NCBI RefSeq assembly: GCF_011398155.1
Contig: NZ_AP021888.1
Location: 913,501-977,500 of the forward strand
Origin: Thiosulfativibrio zosterae
GTDB lineage: Bacteria > Pseudomonadota > Gammaproteobacteria > Thiomicrospirales > Thiomicrospiraceae
Direction of reading: 5' to 3'
Length of the DNA: 64,000 nt
Under the pieces are notes generated by a model, which worked only from the letters and a program-made list of their open reading frames with translations, ran no database searches and was not told where the DNA came from. The position numbers were made by a program, and so were the translations under genes. Shown here in pieces: positions 45,595 to 55,708 of the stretch (position 1 is the first letter of the stretch; the number at the start of each line of letters is the position of its first letter).

Positions 45595-46692
45595 ATGTTG
45601 ACCAGAAAGTTTGTCATTTTATTGACGGTATTACTGCTTTGGAGCAGTATCAGTTACGCAGAACGCGTTAAAGATGTAGCCGATGTGGCTGGTGTGCGCT
45701 CTAACGCCTTGATTGGTTATGGTTTGGTTGTGGGGCTAAATGGTACGGGGGATAAAACCGCCTATGCAGACCAAAGTTTAATGTCGATGTTAAACAAGTT
45801 CGGGATTAATTTACCCGCAGGTACTAAAACCAACTCTAAAAATATAGCCGCTGTTGCGGTGCATGCCGAACTACCCGCTTTTGCAAAACCCGGTCACAAA
45901 ATTGATGTAACCGTTTCATCTTTGGGTAATGCCAAAAGTTTGCGTGGGGGTACTTTATTGTTAACGCCTTTGAAAGGGGTTGATGGTAATGTTTATGCTT
46001 TGGCACAAGGCAATATGATCGTGGGCGGTTTAGATGCTTCGGGAGCGGATGGTTCGAAAATTACCATTAATGTACCCAGCGTGGGTCGTGTTCCCAGTGG
46101 TGCCACGGTTGAACGCGAGGTAAATACAGGGTTTGATTTGGGTAATACTATCACGCTTAACCTTAAAAACCCTGACTTCACTACAGCAACGAATTTAATG
46201 AATGTGATTAACGAAACCTTGGGTAAAGGGACTGCGGTTGCTTTAGATGGTAATTCAGTAGAAGTGATGGCGCCAAGATTGCCCAGTCAACGTGTTTCAT
46301 TTTTATCTATGCTTGAAAACTTTGAAGTGACTTCAGGCAGAGATTCAGCAAAAATTATTATTAATTCGAGAACTGGCACAGTGGTGATTGGTGCTGATGT
46401 AAAAGTTAGTGCAGCGGCAGTAACGCACGGTAGTTTGGTGGTTAAAATCACTGAGAGCACTGCCACTTCTCAGCCCAATCCTTTAGCGGGAGGCAATACT
46501 CAAGTAACCCCTAATAGCGATATCAATGTTGATAAAGGTGACGGTAGAATGTTTAAATTCCCAGAAGGGGTCTCTTTAGACGACATTGTACAAGCGGTTA
46601 ATAAAGTAGGTGCTGCACCGGGTGACTTGGTTGCCATTTTAGAAGCGCTGAAACAAGCAGGTGCTTTAAAAGCCGAGCTAATGGTTATCTAA
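45595..46692 (+). CDS. flgI: Flagellar P-ring protein FlgI
   Basis: 365 residues with a signal peptide cut at [24 protein letters not shown] and [13 protein letters not shown] are family signatures, and the end [20 protein letters not shown] is typical. It polymerises into the P ring in the periplasm with FlgA's help. ATG 45595 has CAGGAGA upstream; an earlier in-frame start is not used. Confidence 0.96.
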   Translation: MLTRKFVILLTVLLLWSSISYAERVKDVADVAGVRSNALIGYGLVVGLNGTGDKTAYADQSLMSMLNKFGINLPAGTKTNSKNIAAVAVHAELPAFAKPGHKIDVTVSSLGNAKSLRGGTLLLTPLKGVDGNVYALAQGNMIVGGLDASGADGSKITINVPSVGRVPSGATVEREVNTGFDLGNTITLNLKNPDFTTATNLMNVINETLGKGTAVALDGNSVEVMAPRLPSQRVSFLSMLENFEVTSGRDSAKIIINSRTGTVVIGADVKVSAAAVTHGSLVVKITESTATSQPNPLAGGNTQVTPNSDINVDKGDGRMFKFPEGVSLDDIVQAVNKVGAAPGDLVAILEALKQAGALKAELMVI

Positions 46693-46716
46693 TTGTTTAT
46701 CTAAAGGGAGTTGGTC

Positions 46717-47190
46717 ATGAGTGCAATTCAATCTAACCAAACACAACGCTTAAGTGATTACCAAGTTGTTACCGATATTGGCTCTTTGCAAAAGCTCAAA
46801 AATCAGGCTAAAGAAGATCCAAAAGCTGCATTGTTGCCAGTTGCTCAACAGTTTGAGGCCTTATTTGTTCAGCAGGTTTTAAAAGAATCGCGTAAAGTAC
46901 AAATAGACGACGGTTTTATGGAAGGCGATCAGTCTGACTTTTATAAGTCTTGGCATGACGAACAATTGGCGCAACATATTTCTGCTAAAGGAAACCTAGG
47001 TTTTGCCGATAAAATAGTAGAGCAGCTTGCACCTAAGTCTTTACCTATGTCACAATCAGAGTTAGAAGCTTACCAGCAAAAATTACAACAAAAACAAAAT
47101 GCTGCTTTAAATCCCGGTTTATCAGAATCATTGCCAGAGTTAAGTTCTCAAAGCACACAAGGGATTCTAAAACTTCGGGGATTGAATTAA
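46717..47190 (+). CDS. flgJ: FlgJ, rod-binding domain only
   Basis: 157 residues comprising only the N-terminal rod-cap domain (VAQQFEALFVQQVLKESRK, FYKSWHDEQLAQHIS). The C-terminal muramidase of E. coli-type FlgJ (313 residues) is absent. A separate lytic transglycosylase gene closes this flagellar run. The coding sequence also contains a sigma-28 promoter for flgKL. Confidence 0.9.
   Translation: MSAIQSNQTQRLSDYQVVTDIGSLQKLKNQAKEDPKAALLPVAQQFEALFVQQVLKESRKVQIDDGFMEGDQSDFYKSWHDEQLAQHISAKGNLGFADKIVEQLAPKSLPMSQSELEAYQQKLQQKQNAALNPGLSESLPELSSQSTQGILKLRGLN
46986..47012 (+). promoter_or_regulatory. Sigma-28 promoter inside flgJ driving flgKL
   Basis: TAAAGGAA-N11-GCCGATAA: perfect -10, 6 of 8 at -35, exact spacing. 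It lies about 220 nt before flgK, the usual late-class gene pair. Confidence 0.75.
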
Positions 47191-47235
47191 TCTTAATTCA
47201 TTCAATATCATGACCAGATAAAAAAGGATAATGCC

Positions 47236-49062
47236 ATGGGCGATTTATTTAATATGGCGGCGTTGACAACCAACACCTTCAAAAAAGCCATTGAAATCAC
47301 CAGCCATAACGTGGCGAACGTTGCCACTGAAGGTTATCACCGTCAACAAGTTTCCATCAGTAGTAATGCTGGGCAAATGACAGCGGGAGGCACTTTGGGT
47401 GGCGGCTCCAAAATTGATGGTGTTTTAAGAATCTACGACCAATCCATTCAGCAGCAATTATCAACCGCCTACTCTGTCATGAGTCGTTACGAAGAACAAC
47501 AAAGCCTTACCTCTCAGGTAGAAGGGATTGTTGCATCTAATGATGAGGGAGTACAACAATTTATGCAGCGTTTTTTTGATGCTGCACAAAACCTATCCAA
47601 TAACCCCACTTCTGAAACCAGTCGGTCTTTATTGTTGAGCGAGGGCGCCAACTTTCAAAGCCATATTGGCAACCTACAACAAGTTTTGGCAGACACTACC
47701 GATCAAACCAATAATCAAATTACCGATATGGTAAAAGAAGTGAATACTCGTCTAGAAGCTCTTCAATCCATTAACAAAGAAATTGACCGTGCCAATAATT
47801 TTGGTTTAGATGCCCCAAATGATTTACTGGATCAGCGCGATCAAAATATTTATGAGCTGGGAAAATACATTGATGTTAAGTCTTATTACCAGCAAGATGG
47901 TTCGGTTGATCTTTACACCGGCGGAGGCAACTTACCTTTGCTGAGCTCAAATACCTTGACGAAAATTGAAGCAAAATATAGTGAGTATTCCAAAGAAGGT
48001 CGCGTTGAAGTTTATATGTCTATAGGGGCGACCAGTCAGAAAGTCAGTGAAAACTTTAGATCTGGCTCTTTGGCAGCCACCATAGACTTTAGAAATAAAG
48101 TGTTGGATAAATCGCAGGATGAACTGGGCGTGACTGTTGCGGCTATGGTGGCTTCAACCAATTGGCAAAATTATCAAGGTTATGATGCAAATGGTAATCC
48201 TGGGCAAAATATTTTTCAGCCGATGAGTTCAACGACCTTAGCCTCTGAAAATAACTTACCACCGCAGGCAGAAGATGGTACGCAAATCTTTGTTACGTTT
48301 GATCCTTTGCCAGATGCTACAAGTCCTAAACCACCTTATGCTTCTGCCGCAGCTTTAGATCAACCAGGAACCTACACCGCTAAAAACGCTGATTACCAAA
48401 CAGCCTTAACAGCTATAGGTCAAATGAATCCAAGAGAATATTTAATTCAATCTGATGGTGCAGGGGGATTTAAATTTTATGATTATTTAACCCGAGAGGA
48501 TATTACTGCTAAAGCCTCTCCAACCGGTACGGCTGGTGTTTATCAGTTAGAGGGCTTAAAGTTTGACATGTCAACAATCAGACCTACTTCTGATGGCGAT
48601 CAATTTTTAGTAAAACCTTATAAAGATATGTTGGCTGATTTTAATGTGACTATGAAAAATGGCGCAGAAATAGCCACGCGTGGTCAAAGCCCTAACCCCG
48701 CAGATACTGCGCCAACAGCAGCGGCAGACGGCGATAATGTTAACATTGCAAACTTGGCAAACTTAGCCTCTAAGAAGTTGATGTTTGCTAACAACAGTAA
48801 TCAAGCCTCAGAAACACTCTTTGGTGGTTATTCCCGAATGGCAACCAATGTTGGTATGTATGCTCGAGGTACAGATGTTCAATTAGCAGCACAAACAGCG
48901 GTGTATGATAATGCTAAGTCTCGAAGCGAAGGTTTGTCTGGTGTGAGTCTGGATGAAGAGGCGGCCAATTTAATGATGTATCAACAAGCTTATCAAGCTG
49001 CCGCACAATTGATTACTTCAACTAAACAAATGTTTGATACCTTAATCGGTGTAATGCGCTAA
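47236..49062 (+). CDS. flgK: Flagellar hook-filament junction protein FlgK (HAP1)
   Basis: 608 residues. The N-terminal ITSHNVANVATEGYHRQQV and the C-terminal DEEAANLMMYQQAYQAAAQ match FlgK; the middle is variable. It joins hook to filament and depends on FlgN for export. flgL follows by 25 nt. Confidence 0.94.
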   Translation: MGDLFNMAALTTNTFKKAIEITSHNVANVATEGYHRQQVSISSNAGQMTAGGTLGGGSKIDGVLRIYDQSIQQQLSTAYSVMSRYEEQQSLTSQVEGIVASNDEGVQQFMQRFFDAAQNLSNNPTSETSRSLLLSEGANFQSHIGNLQQVLADTTDQTNNQITDMVKEVNTRLEALQSINKEIDRANNFGLDAPNDLLDQRDQNIYELGKYIDVKSYYQQDGSVDLYTGGGNLPLLSSNTLTKIEAKYSEYSKEGRVEVYMSIGATSQKVSENFRSGSLAATIDFRNKVLDKSQDELGVTVAAMVASTNWQNYQGYDANGNPGQNIFQPMSSTTLASENNLPPQAEDGTQIFVTFDPLPDATSPKPPYASAAALDQPGTYTAKNADYQTALTAIGQMNPREYLIQSDGAGGFKFYDYLTREDITAKASPTGTAGVYQLEGLKFDMSTIRPTSDGDQFLVKPYKDMLADFNVTMKNGAEIATRGQSPNPADTAPTAAADGDNVNIANLANLASKKLMFANNSNQASETLFGGYSRMATNVGMYARGTDVQLAAQTAVYDNAKSRSEGLSGVSLDEEAANLMMYQQAYQAAAQLITSTKQMFDTLIGVMR

Positions 49063-49087
49063 CCATGGGTTTAGCTAGGAGAACAAT

Positions 49088-50143
49088 ATGAGAGTTTCGA
49101 CATCACAATTTCAATATCAAGGCATGTCTGCCATCAATAAGCACCAGCAGGAAATCTTGAATATTCAAGAGAAAATGAGTACGGGTAAAAGAATTAACAA
49201 ACCTTCAGATGATCCGGTAGGTATGAATCAAGTTCATAGTTTAAAAACGATGATGTCTAAAATTGATCAATTCAAAAACAATGGAGATTTTGCTAAATCT
49301 CAATTGAGCTTAGAAGAAACTCAGATAAGTAATGGTGTAGAAGCCATTCAGAGAGCTCGTGAATTATCTATTCAAATGGCTAACGGAACTTACAATGAAT
49401 CTGATAGAAAAGCTGCGGCCGCAGAAGTTGGCCAATTGGTTTTAGAGCTGAAAAATATTATGAACTCAAGCAATCCAGAGCGAGAGTTATTGTTTGCAGG
49501 TAACAGTGTCACTGCGGATGCGGCTTTTGTACCAGATGCTAATAATGCGGCTAATGGTACAAATTATGTTGCCTATATTGGGAGTGCTAACTCAGATATT
49601 TCGGGTACGCCAATAGATGCGCAAGCTAATTACGGTGCACGATTTATCCAAGTTAGCTTCGACACTGATAACACCATCAATCCTGATGACCAGGGAGATC
49701 CTTCGAGGGTTAGGATTACCGATAATGGCGCTCAAATGTTTAATATTCCGGGAATAACAACGCAATTTAATGGTGGTTCAACTGGTGCAGTCGCCTTTGC
49801 AACCCAACCAGATCCTAATATATTAAATGTAATGATTGAATTTCAGTCGTATCTTCAAAATGGTGAAGCTCCTCCTTCTACAATCGCAGAAGATTTTGAT
49901 TTAGGTTTACGCCACATTTCTCAAAATTTAGCCGAAATTGGTGGGCGCCAAAATCGTATTGAAAGCCAAGAAAATGCGGGTTCTTCTTTTAAACTTGCGT
50001 TGGAAGAACGACGAATGAATATTGAAGAAATGGATGTGGTTCAGGGTATTACTGACTTTACTCTTCGTCAAAATGCCTTACAAATGGCTCAACAAGTCTT
50101 TGCCAAAGTGCAAGACATGTCTTTGTTTAACTATATTCGCTAA
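49088..50143 (+). CDS. flgL: Flagellar hook-filament junction protein FlgL (HAP3)
   Basis: 351 residues, flagellin-like: MRVSTSQFQYQGMSAINKHQ, KRINKPSDDPVG near residue 38 and a C-terminal coiled-coil helix. It caps the hook before flagellin. A strong hairpin follows at 50180. Confidence 0.93.
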   Translation: MRVSTSQFQYQGMSAINKHQQEILNIQEKMSTGKRINKPSDDPVGMNQVHSLKTMMSKIDQFKNNGDFAKSQLSLEETQISNGVEAIQRARELSIQMANGTYNESDRKAAAAEVGQLVLELKNIMNSSNPERELLFAGNSVTADAAFVPDANNAANGTNYVAYIGSANSDISGTPIDAQANYGARFIQVSFDTDNTINPDDQGDPSRVRITDNGAQMFNIPGITTQFNGGSTGAVAFATQPDPNILNVMIEFQSYLQNGEAPPSTIAEDFDLGLRHISQNLAEIGGRQNRIESQENAGSSFKLALEERRMNIEEMDVVQGITDFTLRQNALQMAQQVFAKVQDMSLFNYIR

Positions 50144-50179
50144 TATTATCTTAACCATACCTTAATTGGTATCTTAATT

Positions 50180-50218
50180 GCTCTTGTCAAAATATCATCT
50201 TATTTTGACAAGAGTTTA
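50180..50218 (+). terminator. 12-bp hairpin between flgL and the transglycosylase gene
   Basis: CTCTTGTCAAAA and TTTTGACAAGAG pair perfectly around a 10-nt loop, followed by TTTATT. It could end flgKL. Its right arm contains the AAGAG ribosome site of the next gene, so it can also mask that start. Confidence 0.7.
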
Positions 50219-50220
50219 TT

Positions 50221-51432
50221 GTGAATTTTTCCCGTACCCTAACCTATTTGCTCATTGCTTTCAGCCTGCTGCTTCTCAGTGGTGGCTTTATGACTGCTTT
50301 TCAAGCCTGGGTGGTTCAGCAACAAAATGCATCAAAAAGTACAATTAAAAATTATCCTACAGTTTCAGGTATCCGCAATATAGTCTCAACGCCTAAACCC
50401 GAGTCAATTTTTAAAACGCCTGAGCCTTTGCTATTTTCAACTCAGACAACCATAGAAGACCAATCTAATGGGGCTTTCTCTCCCGATTTATACTTGCCCC
50501 CTAATGTCGTAAACGCTGAATTGAGTTCAGATGATACTCCACAAAAATCTCCATCAAATGATGAGGGCATATTACCGACCTTGGCCGTTTTTCAGGATGC
50601 TTTAGTTGTGCAGTTTCCAAAACAAATTGCTTCATTTCAAAATATGCAAAAACACCTTAGCCACTTAATTTTATCCCCTACCTCTTATGATTCTATGGAT
50701 TGGTTAACTGCAGAACAATTTCAAACAAGTTTGAAACCCTTTTTATATTCAAAAGTTAAAGATGCTCAAGGTCAGTCTATTCGTTATCCCAAACAAGCCT
50801 ATACTTATGCTAAAACATTGATTGAAATGGCTTTATCCCAAGATGAGGATAACGAAAATTTTGTTAATGTAAGAATTCCGCTAGTAGAAAAAGGTCTTTC
50901 AGGTAAAGCCAAAGATTATGAGCAGTTGGTAAGCCAATATTCTAAAGATTTTCAGGTTGAACCTGCATTGGTATATGCGATTATGGAAGTAGAAAGTAAT
51001 TTTAATCCTAAAGCAGTGAGCAAATCGAATGCGATAGGGTTAATGCAAATAAAACCCTTTGCAGCTGGTAAAGATGTTTTTGAACTGTTAGACGGTAGAG
51101 AGGATGCTCCTTCTGAGTTGGAATTATTTGATTCTGAGCAAAATATTCGTATAGGGGTAGGCTATTTAAATTTATTGAAATATGGATACTTAAAAGCTGT
51201 TAAAAATGATGAGGCGAGAGAAATTTTAACCATTTCTTCTTACAACGGTGGCTTGTCTACGGTCTTAAAATTATTTGGCGATAACCCAGACAAAGCAATT
51301 GCAAAAATCAACCGTATTTCTGCAAAAAGTATTTATGAAACGATACAGCAGAAACATCAATCGGAAGAAACGCGTAATTATTTGGAAAAAGTTTTGTCAG
51401 CAAAGCAAAAGTTTCAAGTTATTTTGAGTTGA
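50221..51432 (+). CDS. Lytic transglycosylase (SLT domain, MltC-like)
   Basis: 403 residues from GTG, with an N-terminal membrane anchor (about residues 8-30) and a proline/serine-rich linker. The C-terminal SLT domain has its catalytic Glu in MEVESNFNPKAVS (about 258), then NAIGLMQIKP and SYNGGLSTV. It cleaves peptidoglycan glycan strands. Position after flgKL and the truncated FlgJ suggest a role in opening the wall for the rod. It overlaps the convergent exonuclease gene by 14 nt. Confidence 0.85.
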   Translation: MNFSRTLTYLLIAFSLLLLSGGFMTAFQAWVVQQQNASKSTIKNYPTVSGIRNIVSTPKPESIFKTPEPLLFSTQTTIEDQSNGAFSPDLYLPPNVVNAELSSDDTPQKSPSNDEGILPTLAVFQDALVVQFPKQIASFQNMQKHLSHLILSPTSYDSMDWLTAEQFQTSLKPFLYSKVKDAQGQSIRYPKQAYTYAKTLIEMALSQDEDNENFVNVRIPLVEKGLSGKAKDYEQLVSQYSKDFQVEPALVYAIMEVESNFNPKAVSKSNAIGLMQIKPFAAGKDVFELLDGREDAPSELELFDSEQNIRIGVGYLNLLKYGYLKAVKNDEAREILTISSYNGGLSTVLKLFGDNPDKAIAKINRISAKSIYETIQQKHQSEETRNYLEKVLSAKQKFQVILS

Positions 51433-52012
51433 ATAAAGCTTTAAAAAATTTGTAAACAAGGGAAGGATTTTGTTGGTGTAAATGGTTAATTGATGCCACT
51501 AAACTTAAGGTATCATCCATAGCATTATGCTCTTGAAGTTCTAAGCATAAATTAAAGCGTTGATAGAGTTGTCCACTATTAATCTGGGTGTCTATGCCAA
51601 ACTCGTCAAACAAAGGAATTAAGTTGTGAGATTTAAGCCAGTCGATATTCAGCTCATTAATTTGTGCGGTCTCTAACAGTGTAGGCAGATCATTTCCCCA
51701 ACTAACAATTGGAATGGTGCCGTTGTTACAGAAATCTCTAACCTCTTTAAAAAATTGAGAGGGATGCAGTCCCATATCGACTTGGGTTTGTTTTATACCC
51801 GTTAAATTTTGGATGTACTTTGACAGGGTAGGGTTTTTTTGAGGTTGAATGAATTGACTAAAAATGTCTAGATGCTCAATTGAACGATGGCTAACATCAA
51901 TTTTAATTCCTGCAAATTGTATGAGTTCTCTTGACTCCCAATCAAGCTCCCAGTTGCGCTGAAAAGAGCCTTCCCATGCGGTAAATTCAGTATCATAAAT
52001 AATTATTTGCAT
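51419..52012 (-). CDS. DEDDh-type 3'-5' exonuclease
   Basis: 197 residues from ATG 52012. The first acidic pair is in IIIYDTEFT (Asp7, Glu9), the second Asp in VSWGNDLPT, and the HNAMDDTLSL segment carries the catalytic His-Asp pair. Proteins of this type degrade single-stranded ends of nucleic acid; the exact role is unknown. A TTG 11 codons upstream is a weaker alternative start. IS3 copy 2 lies 136 nt upstream. Confidence 0.8.
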   Translation of the reverse strand: MQIIIYDTEFTAWEGSFQRNWELDWESRELIQFAGIKIDVSHRSIEHLDIFSQFIQPQKNPTLSKYIQNLTGIKQTQVDMGLHPSQFFKEVRDFCNNGTIPIVSWGNDLPTLLETAQINELNIDWLKSHNLIPLFDEFGIDTQINSGQLYQRFNLCLELQEHNAMDDTLSLVASINHLHQQNPSLVYKFFKALFNSK

Positions 52013-52074
52013 AGGTTTAATTGCATTTTCATTTTGCCCAGTCAATTGTTTTAAAAATTATAGCCATAATTAAT

Positions 52075-52101
52075 TCAAAAAAAAGGATATTTGGCCGATA
52101 T
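52075..52101 (+). promoter_or_regulatory. Sigma-28-like promoter cut off from pseB by an IS
   Basis: TCAAAAAA-N11-GCCGATAT, close to the flagellar sigma-28 consensus (perfect GCCGAT core, correct spacing), pointing toward pseB. IS3 copy 2 starts 47 nt downstream. Confidence 0.6.
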
Positions 52102-52213
52102 TAAATTTTATAAGATTGATTTTTATGCAAACAAAAAAACTGACATAGTGTTGTGGCTACACTATTTCGTACCTAGATGATGTTATAAAATCATCATCCA
52201 AAGGAGACCCGAA

Positions 52214-52501
52214 ATGGCCAATGCAAAATATGACCCTGAACTCAAAAAAGAAGTGATTGACGCTATCGTTAATGGCGGAAGAAGTTCAGCCCAAGCTGCC
52301 AGAGATTATGAGTTACCAGTAACCGTTGTTTACACATGGGTTCGTGCGCATAAACTTAAAAATGATTTGGCAGTGATTCCAAATCAATCTGAATCTCTAG
52401 AGCAAGAAAATAAACGGCTCAAAAAAGAACTTGCTCAAGCCAAGATGGAGCGAGATATCTTAAAAAAAGCCACCGCATACTTCGCCAGCCTCGACAAGTG
52501 A
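52214..52501 (+). CDS. IS3-family transposase OrfA, copy 2
   Basis: Identical in sequence to OrfA at 22284: 95 residues, HTH plus leucine-zipper, with the same A7 frameshift run at 52462-52468. Confidence 0.92.
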   Translation: MANAKYDPELKKEVIDAIVNGGRSSAQAARDYELPVTVVYTWVRAHKLKNDLAVIPNQSESLEQENKRLKKELAQAKMERDILKKATAYFASLDK

Positions 52502-53406
52502 AGTATGTCTGGATACAAAAGCATCGAGAAGAATTCCTGCTTGCGCTGATGTGCAAGGTATTAAAAGTGCCTATCAGCAGCTTTCATAGCTGGCTAAAAC
52601 TGGATTTGACAGATAAGGTCGGCGAACAAAAAGATAATGCTGACTTGATTAAAGATGCCTTTACCACCTTAAAAGGAAATGCAGGAGCAAGAGGCATAAA
52701 AGGTTATTTAGCCAACGAAAAGAAAGTGACGATGAGTCGGCGAAAAATCGCACGAATCATGAGAGAACAAGGCCTAATCGTGCAAACTCGTAAGAAGTTT
52801 AAGAAAGCCAATAGTGCGGCGATTAATGACCCCAAAATAAAGCCAAACCTACTCAAACGTGAGTTTAAAGTCTGCTATATCAACCAAGTATGGGTTGGTG
52901 ACATAACACAAGTAAAAACCCAGCAAGGCTGGATGTACTTGGCGACCTACATCGACCTCTACTCAAGAAAAGTAGTCGGCTGGGCATTAGAATCACACAT
53001 GCGTTCTGAGCTGATTGAAACCGCATTAAAAAGAGCCTTGTAGAATCGTAAGCCCCCTAAAGGACTGATGGTTCACACTGACCAAGGTAGTCAATTTATC
53101 AGTAATGATTATCGCAAACTGATTGCCCATTGGAGCATTAAGCAAAGCATGAGTCGTCGTGGAAATTGTTGGGATAATGCCGTCATTGAGAGCTTCTTTA
53201 AGTCTTTCAAAACAGAAACAATTTACCAGCTTAAAAAAATAATAAGCCAACAAGAAATGCGCTGGCTGGTTTCAGAATATATGGGTCACTACAACCATAT
53301 CAGACCAAACAGTTCGAACGGTTATATTCCACCGGCAAAATTCGAGAAATTGAGATTAGACCGACTAAAAGAAATTGAAGAAAATCTAGGTACGAAAAAG
53401 TGTTGA
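52498..53406 (+). pseudogene. IS3-family transposase OrfB with in-frame TAG, copy 2
   Basis: The amber codon is at 53041-53043, the same position as in copy 1. The two differ near the end (H to N and S to P in the IRPxSSNGYIxPAKF stretch). The DDE core is otherwise complete. Confidence 0.88.
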
Positions 53407-53487
53407 CACTCCATAGAATTAAGCCGCATAATGAAATCTGTAATTGCGCGATATAGCCTTGCAGTAAAACGGTTAGTAAAGCATTGA

Positions 53488-54495
<1,008 letters not shown>

Positions 54496-54498
54496 TTC

Positions 54499-55656
54499 AT
54501 GAACTTTATCCCTTACGGCAAACAAAGCATTACTCAGGCGGATATCGATGCGGTGGTTGAGGTATTGCAATCTGATTACCTCACTCAAGGTCCGCAAGTG
54601 CCTTTGTTTGAAAAAACAGTTGCGAATTATTGTGGTGCGGAGTTTGCAGTGGCGGTTAACAGTGCAACCTCCGCGTTACATATTGCTTGTTTGGCACTGG
54701 GTTTAGGTGAGGGGGATGTGCTTTGGACATCTCCCAATACTTTTGTGGCGTCGGCTAATTGCGGCCGCTATTGTGGTGCTGATGTGGATTTTGTAGATAT
54801 AGATCCACAAACTTACAATATGTCGGTTGAGGCTCTAGAAGCCAAATTAGAGAAGGCAGAAATCAAAGGGCATTTACCCAAAATTGTGATCCCGGTGCAT
54901 TTTGCGGGTCAACCTTGCGATATGAAAGCGATTCATGCCTTATCATTGAAGTATGGTTTTCATATCATCGAAGACGCCTCTCATGCCATTGGTGCACAAT
55001 ATCAGGGGCAATCGGTTGGCAACTGTCAATATTCAGATATTACCGTATTCAGCTTTCATCCCGTTAAAATCATAACCACTGCAGAAGGTGGTTTGGCCAC
55101 CACAAACTCACCAGGCCTGGCTGAAAAAATGCAGCTGTTTCGCAGTCACGGTGTGACGAGAGAGCCACACTTAATGAGCAAAGCCTTGGAGGGCCCTTGG
55201 TATTATGAGCAGGTCGATTTAGGTTTAAACTACAGAATGACCGAGTTGCAAGCCGCTCTTGGGGTGAGTCAGATGGTTCGATTGGATAGTTTTGTGCAAA
55301 CGCGTCATCAATTAGCCAAAGAATACGACGATTCTTTGCAGGGTTTACCTTTAAAGTTACCGTTTCAGAGCCATAAATCGTTTAGCACCTATCATTTGTA
55401 TCCCGTTCTCATTGAGGCCGATTACATAAGTCGTAAAGCGGTGTTTGATGGCTTGCGCGAGAAAGGAATTGGCGTTAATGTTCATTATATTCCAGTACAT
55501 ACGCAACCCTACTACGCCAAAATGGGCTTTAAAGTGGGTGATTTTCCAGAGGCCGAGTCGTATTATCAAAAAGAAATTAGTATTCCATTATTTCCTGGGT
55601 TAACTCAGCAAGATCAACAAGCGGTGATTGATGTTTTATCGGACTTGCTCGGATGA
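54499..55656 (+). CDS. pseC: Aminotransferase PseC
   Basis: 385-residue PLP-dependent DegT/DnrJ-type enzyme aminating the PseB product. The PLP lysine is K190 in FSFHPVKIITTAEGG, and IEDASHAIGA is the conserved cofactor-contact stretch. The CCAGGCCTGG core at 55111-55120 lies in its coding sequence but seems to be ordinary coding. Confidence 0.95.
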   Translation: MNFIPYGKQSITQADIDAVVEVLQSDYLTQGPQVPLFEKTVANYCGAEFAVAVNSATSALHIACLALGLGEGDVLWTSPNTFVASANCGRYCGADVDFVDIDPQTYNMSVEALEAKLEKAEIKGHLPKIVIPVHFAGQPCDMKAIHALSLKYGFHIIEDASHAIGAQYQGQSVGNCQYSDITVFSFHPVKIITTAEGGLATTNSPGLAEKMQLFRSHGVTREPHLMSKALEGPWYYEQVDLGLNYRMTELQAALGVSQMVRLDSFVQTRHQLAKEYDDSLQGLPLKLPFQSHKSFSTYHLYPVLIEADYISRKAVFDGLREKGIGVNVHYIPVHTQPYYAKMGFKVGDFPEAESYYQKEISIPLFPGLTQQDQQAVIDVLSDLLG

Positions 55657-55708
55657 CGTTTAAAATTTATTTTTTCTTGTATTTTTTCTTAAGGGTTAGA
55701 GCGTTTAC

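Larger units (their letters stand above)
52149..53413 (+). mobile_element. IS3-family element, copy 2
   Basis: 1265 bp, the same element as at 22219, flanked by the 3-bp duplication TAG (52146-52148 and 53414-53416). It is identical to copy 1 as far as read, except four substitutions within 49 bp near the right end. Confidence 0.95.

Noticed and set aside
55110-55121. CCAGGCCTGG in pseC as a seventh palindrome copy
   Set aside because: Only the 10-bp core is present and it encodes a normal PGLAEK stretch of the enzyme; flanking bases do not match.
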